Positions 63,747-64,000 of a DNA stretch of 64,000 bases are shown here, one piece after another. How positions within the stretch are numbered: position 1 is the first letter of the stretch; the number at the start of each line of letters is the position of its first letter. Under the pieces are notes generated by a model. It saw only the letters and a list, made by a program, of their open reading frames with translations. It ran no database searches and was not told the origin of the DNA. The stretch is from Ezakiella sp. (GTDB lineage: Bacteria; Bacillota; Clostridia; Tissierellales; Peptoniphilaceae), in contig JALFRW010000030.1 in the NCBI GenBank assembly GCA_022778715.1, positions 124,001 to 188,000 on the forward strand, in the 5' to 3' direction. Made by a program: the position numbers and the translations under genes.

Positions 63747-64000
63747 CTACTCTTCGCCCTCTTCTTTTTCGAAAACGAATATATATGGGATATTTCTGTA
63801 GAAATTTTGATAATCTAATCCGTATCCCACGATAAACAAATCTTCTACCTTAAAACCCGTGAAATCCGGCTGAATATCTTCCACTCGTCTTGACGGCTTG
63901 TCAAGCATAGTACAAACTTTTATAGAAGCCGGGCTCTTGCTTAGCATAAACTCTTTAACCTTTAAAAGAGTTTTGCCGGTGTCGATAATATCATCAACCA
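63747..64000 (-). CDS. hpt: Hypoxanthine phosphoribosyltransferase, C-terminal part (cut by window edge)
   Basis: About 84 codons at the 3' end of the gene. VDDIIDTGKTL is the PRPP-binding motif of purine phosphoribosyltransferases, followed by VCTMLDKPSRR and DLFIVGYGLDYQNFYRNIPYI, the typical HGPRT end. It salvages hypoxanthine and guanine. The start lies beyond the window. Confidence 0.93.
   Translation of the reverse strand, partial: VDDIIDTGKTLLKVKEFMLSKSPASIKVCTMLDKPSRRVEDIQPDFTGFKVEDLFIVGYGLDYQNFYRNIPYIFVFEKEEGEE

Overview
The window is a low-GC (roughly 30%) Firmicutes chromosome segment. Gene content and protein style suggest an anaerobic member of the Clostridia/Tissierellia, probably a Peptoniphilaceae-type coccus such as Parvimonas or a relative. 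The genus is a guess from memory of these proteins; no search was run. Almost all genes lie on the minus strand, so the functional order reads from right to left.

Right end to about 45 kb: the 3' part of hpt, a small Xre-type regulator, then a growth operon. It runs rpsB-tsf-pyrH-frr, uppS-cdsA-rseP-ispG-polC, and from its own promoter nusA-rnpM-infB-rbfA-nrnA-truB-ribF-rpsO. These make the ribosome and translation factors, UMP, the undecaprenyl lipid carrier, phospholipid precursors and the replicative polymerase. rimP, a ylxQ-type gene and dxr, which many Firmicutes carry in this cluster, are absent from the expected gaps.

42.5-44.9 kb is the only clearly accessory part. A plus-strand membrane gene with an orphan MltG-like LysM domain is followed by a decayed 1.27-kb mobile remnant. 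The remnant has imperfect terminal inverted repeats, a 6-bp flanking direct repeat and a frameshifted C-terminal piece of a large serine recombinase. Removing it rebuilds a short hairpin followed by T5, so it appears to have inserted into the loop of that gene's terminator.

33-42.5 kb: an RluA-type pseudouridine synthase; a two-component system with a downstream lipoprotein; a small membrane protein; a divergent pair (recX and a GIY-YIG gene on plus, an FHA-ftsW/rodA-PBP-CBS/ACT cell-wall operon on minus) whose start codons are only 21 bp apart with back-to-back ribosome-binding sites.

11.5-33 kb: ruvC-ruvA-ruvB-spoIID-like-queA-tgt; then yajC-scfA-scfB-secD-secF, in which scfA is a 49-codon gene for a SCIFF-type RiPP precursor and scfB its radical SAM maturase; recJ-rel-dtd; a nitroreductase, an FSA/TalC-type aldolase and glpX; rpmE; prmC-prfA and two oxidoreductase genes.

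1-11.5 kb: an isoleucine T-box controls ileS, which encodes a type-2 IleRS with a GIHH signature motif. A parvulin, a RelA/SpoT-like nucleotidyltransferase, a DUF1292 protein, a small P-loop protein and an unknown protein follow; then pnp-dut-uppP and the 5' part of ftsK.

The window is mostly housekeeping. The most notable items are the SCIFF RiPP unit with an extra cysteine, the GIHH IleRS2, the transposon-like remnant inside a terminator, the face-to-face ribosome-binding sites at recX/FHA, and a hairpin at the start of the nusA transcript.
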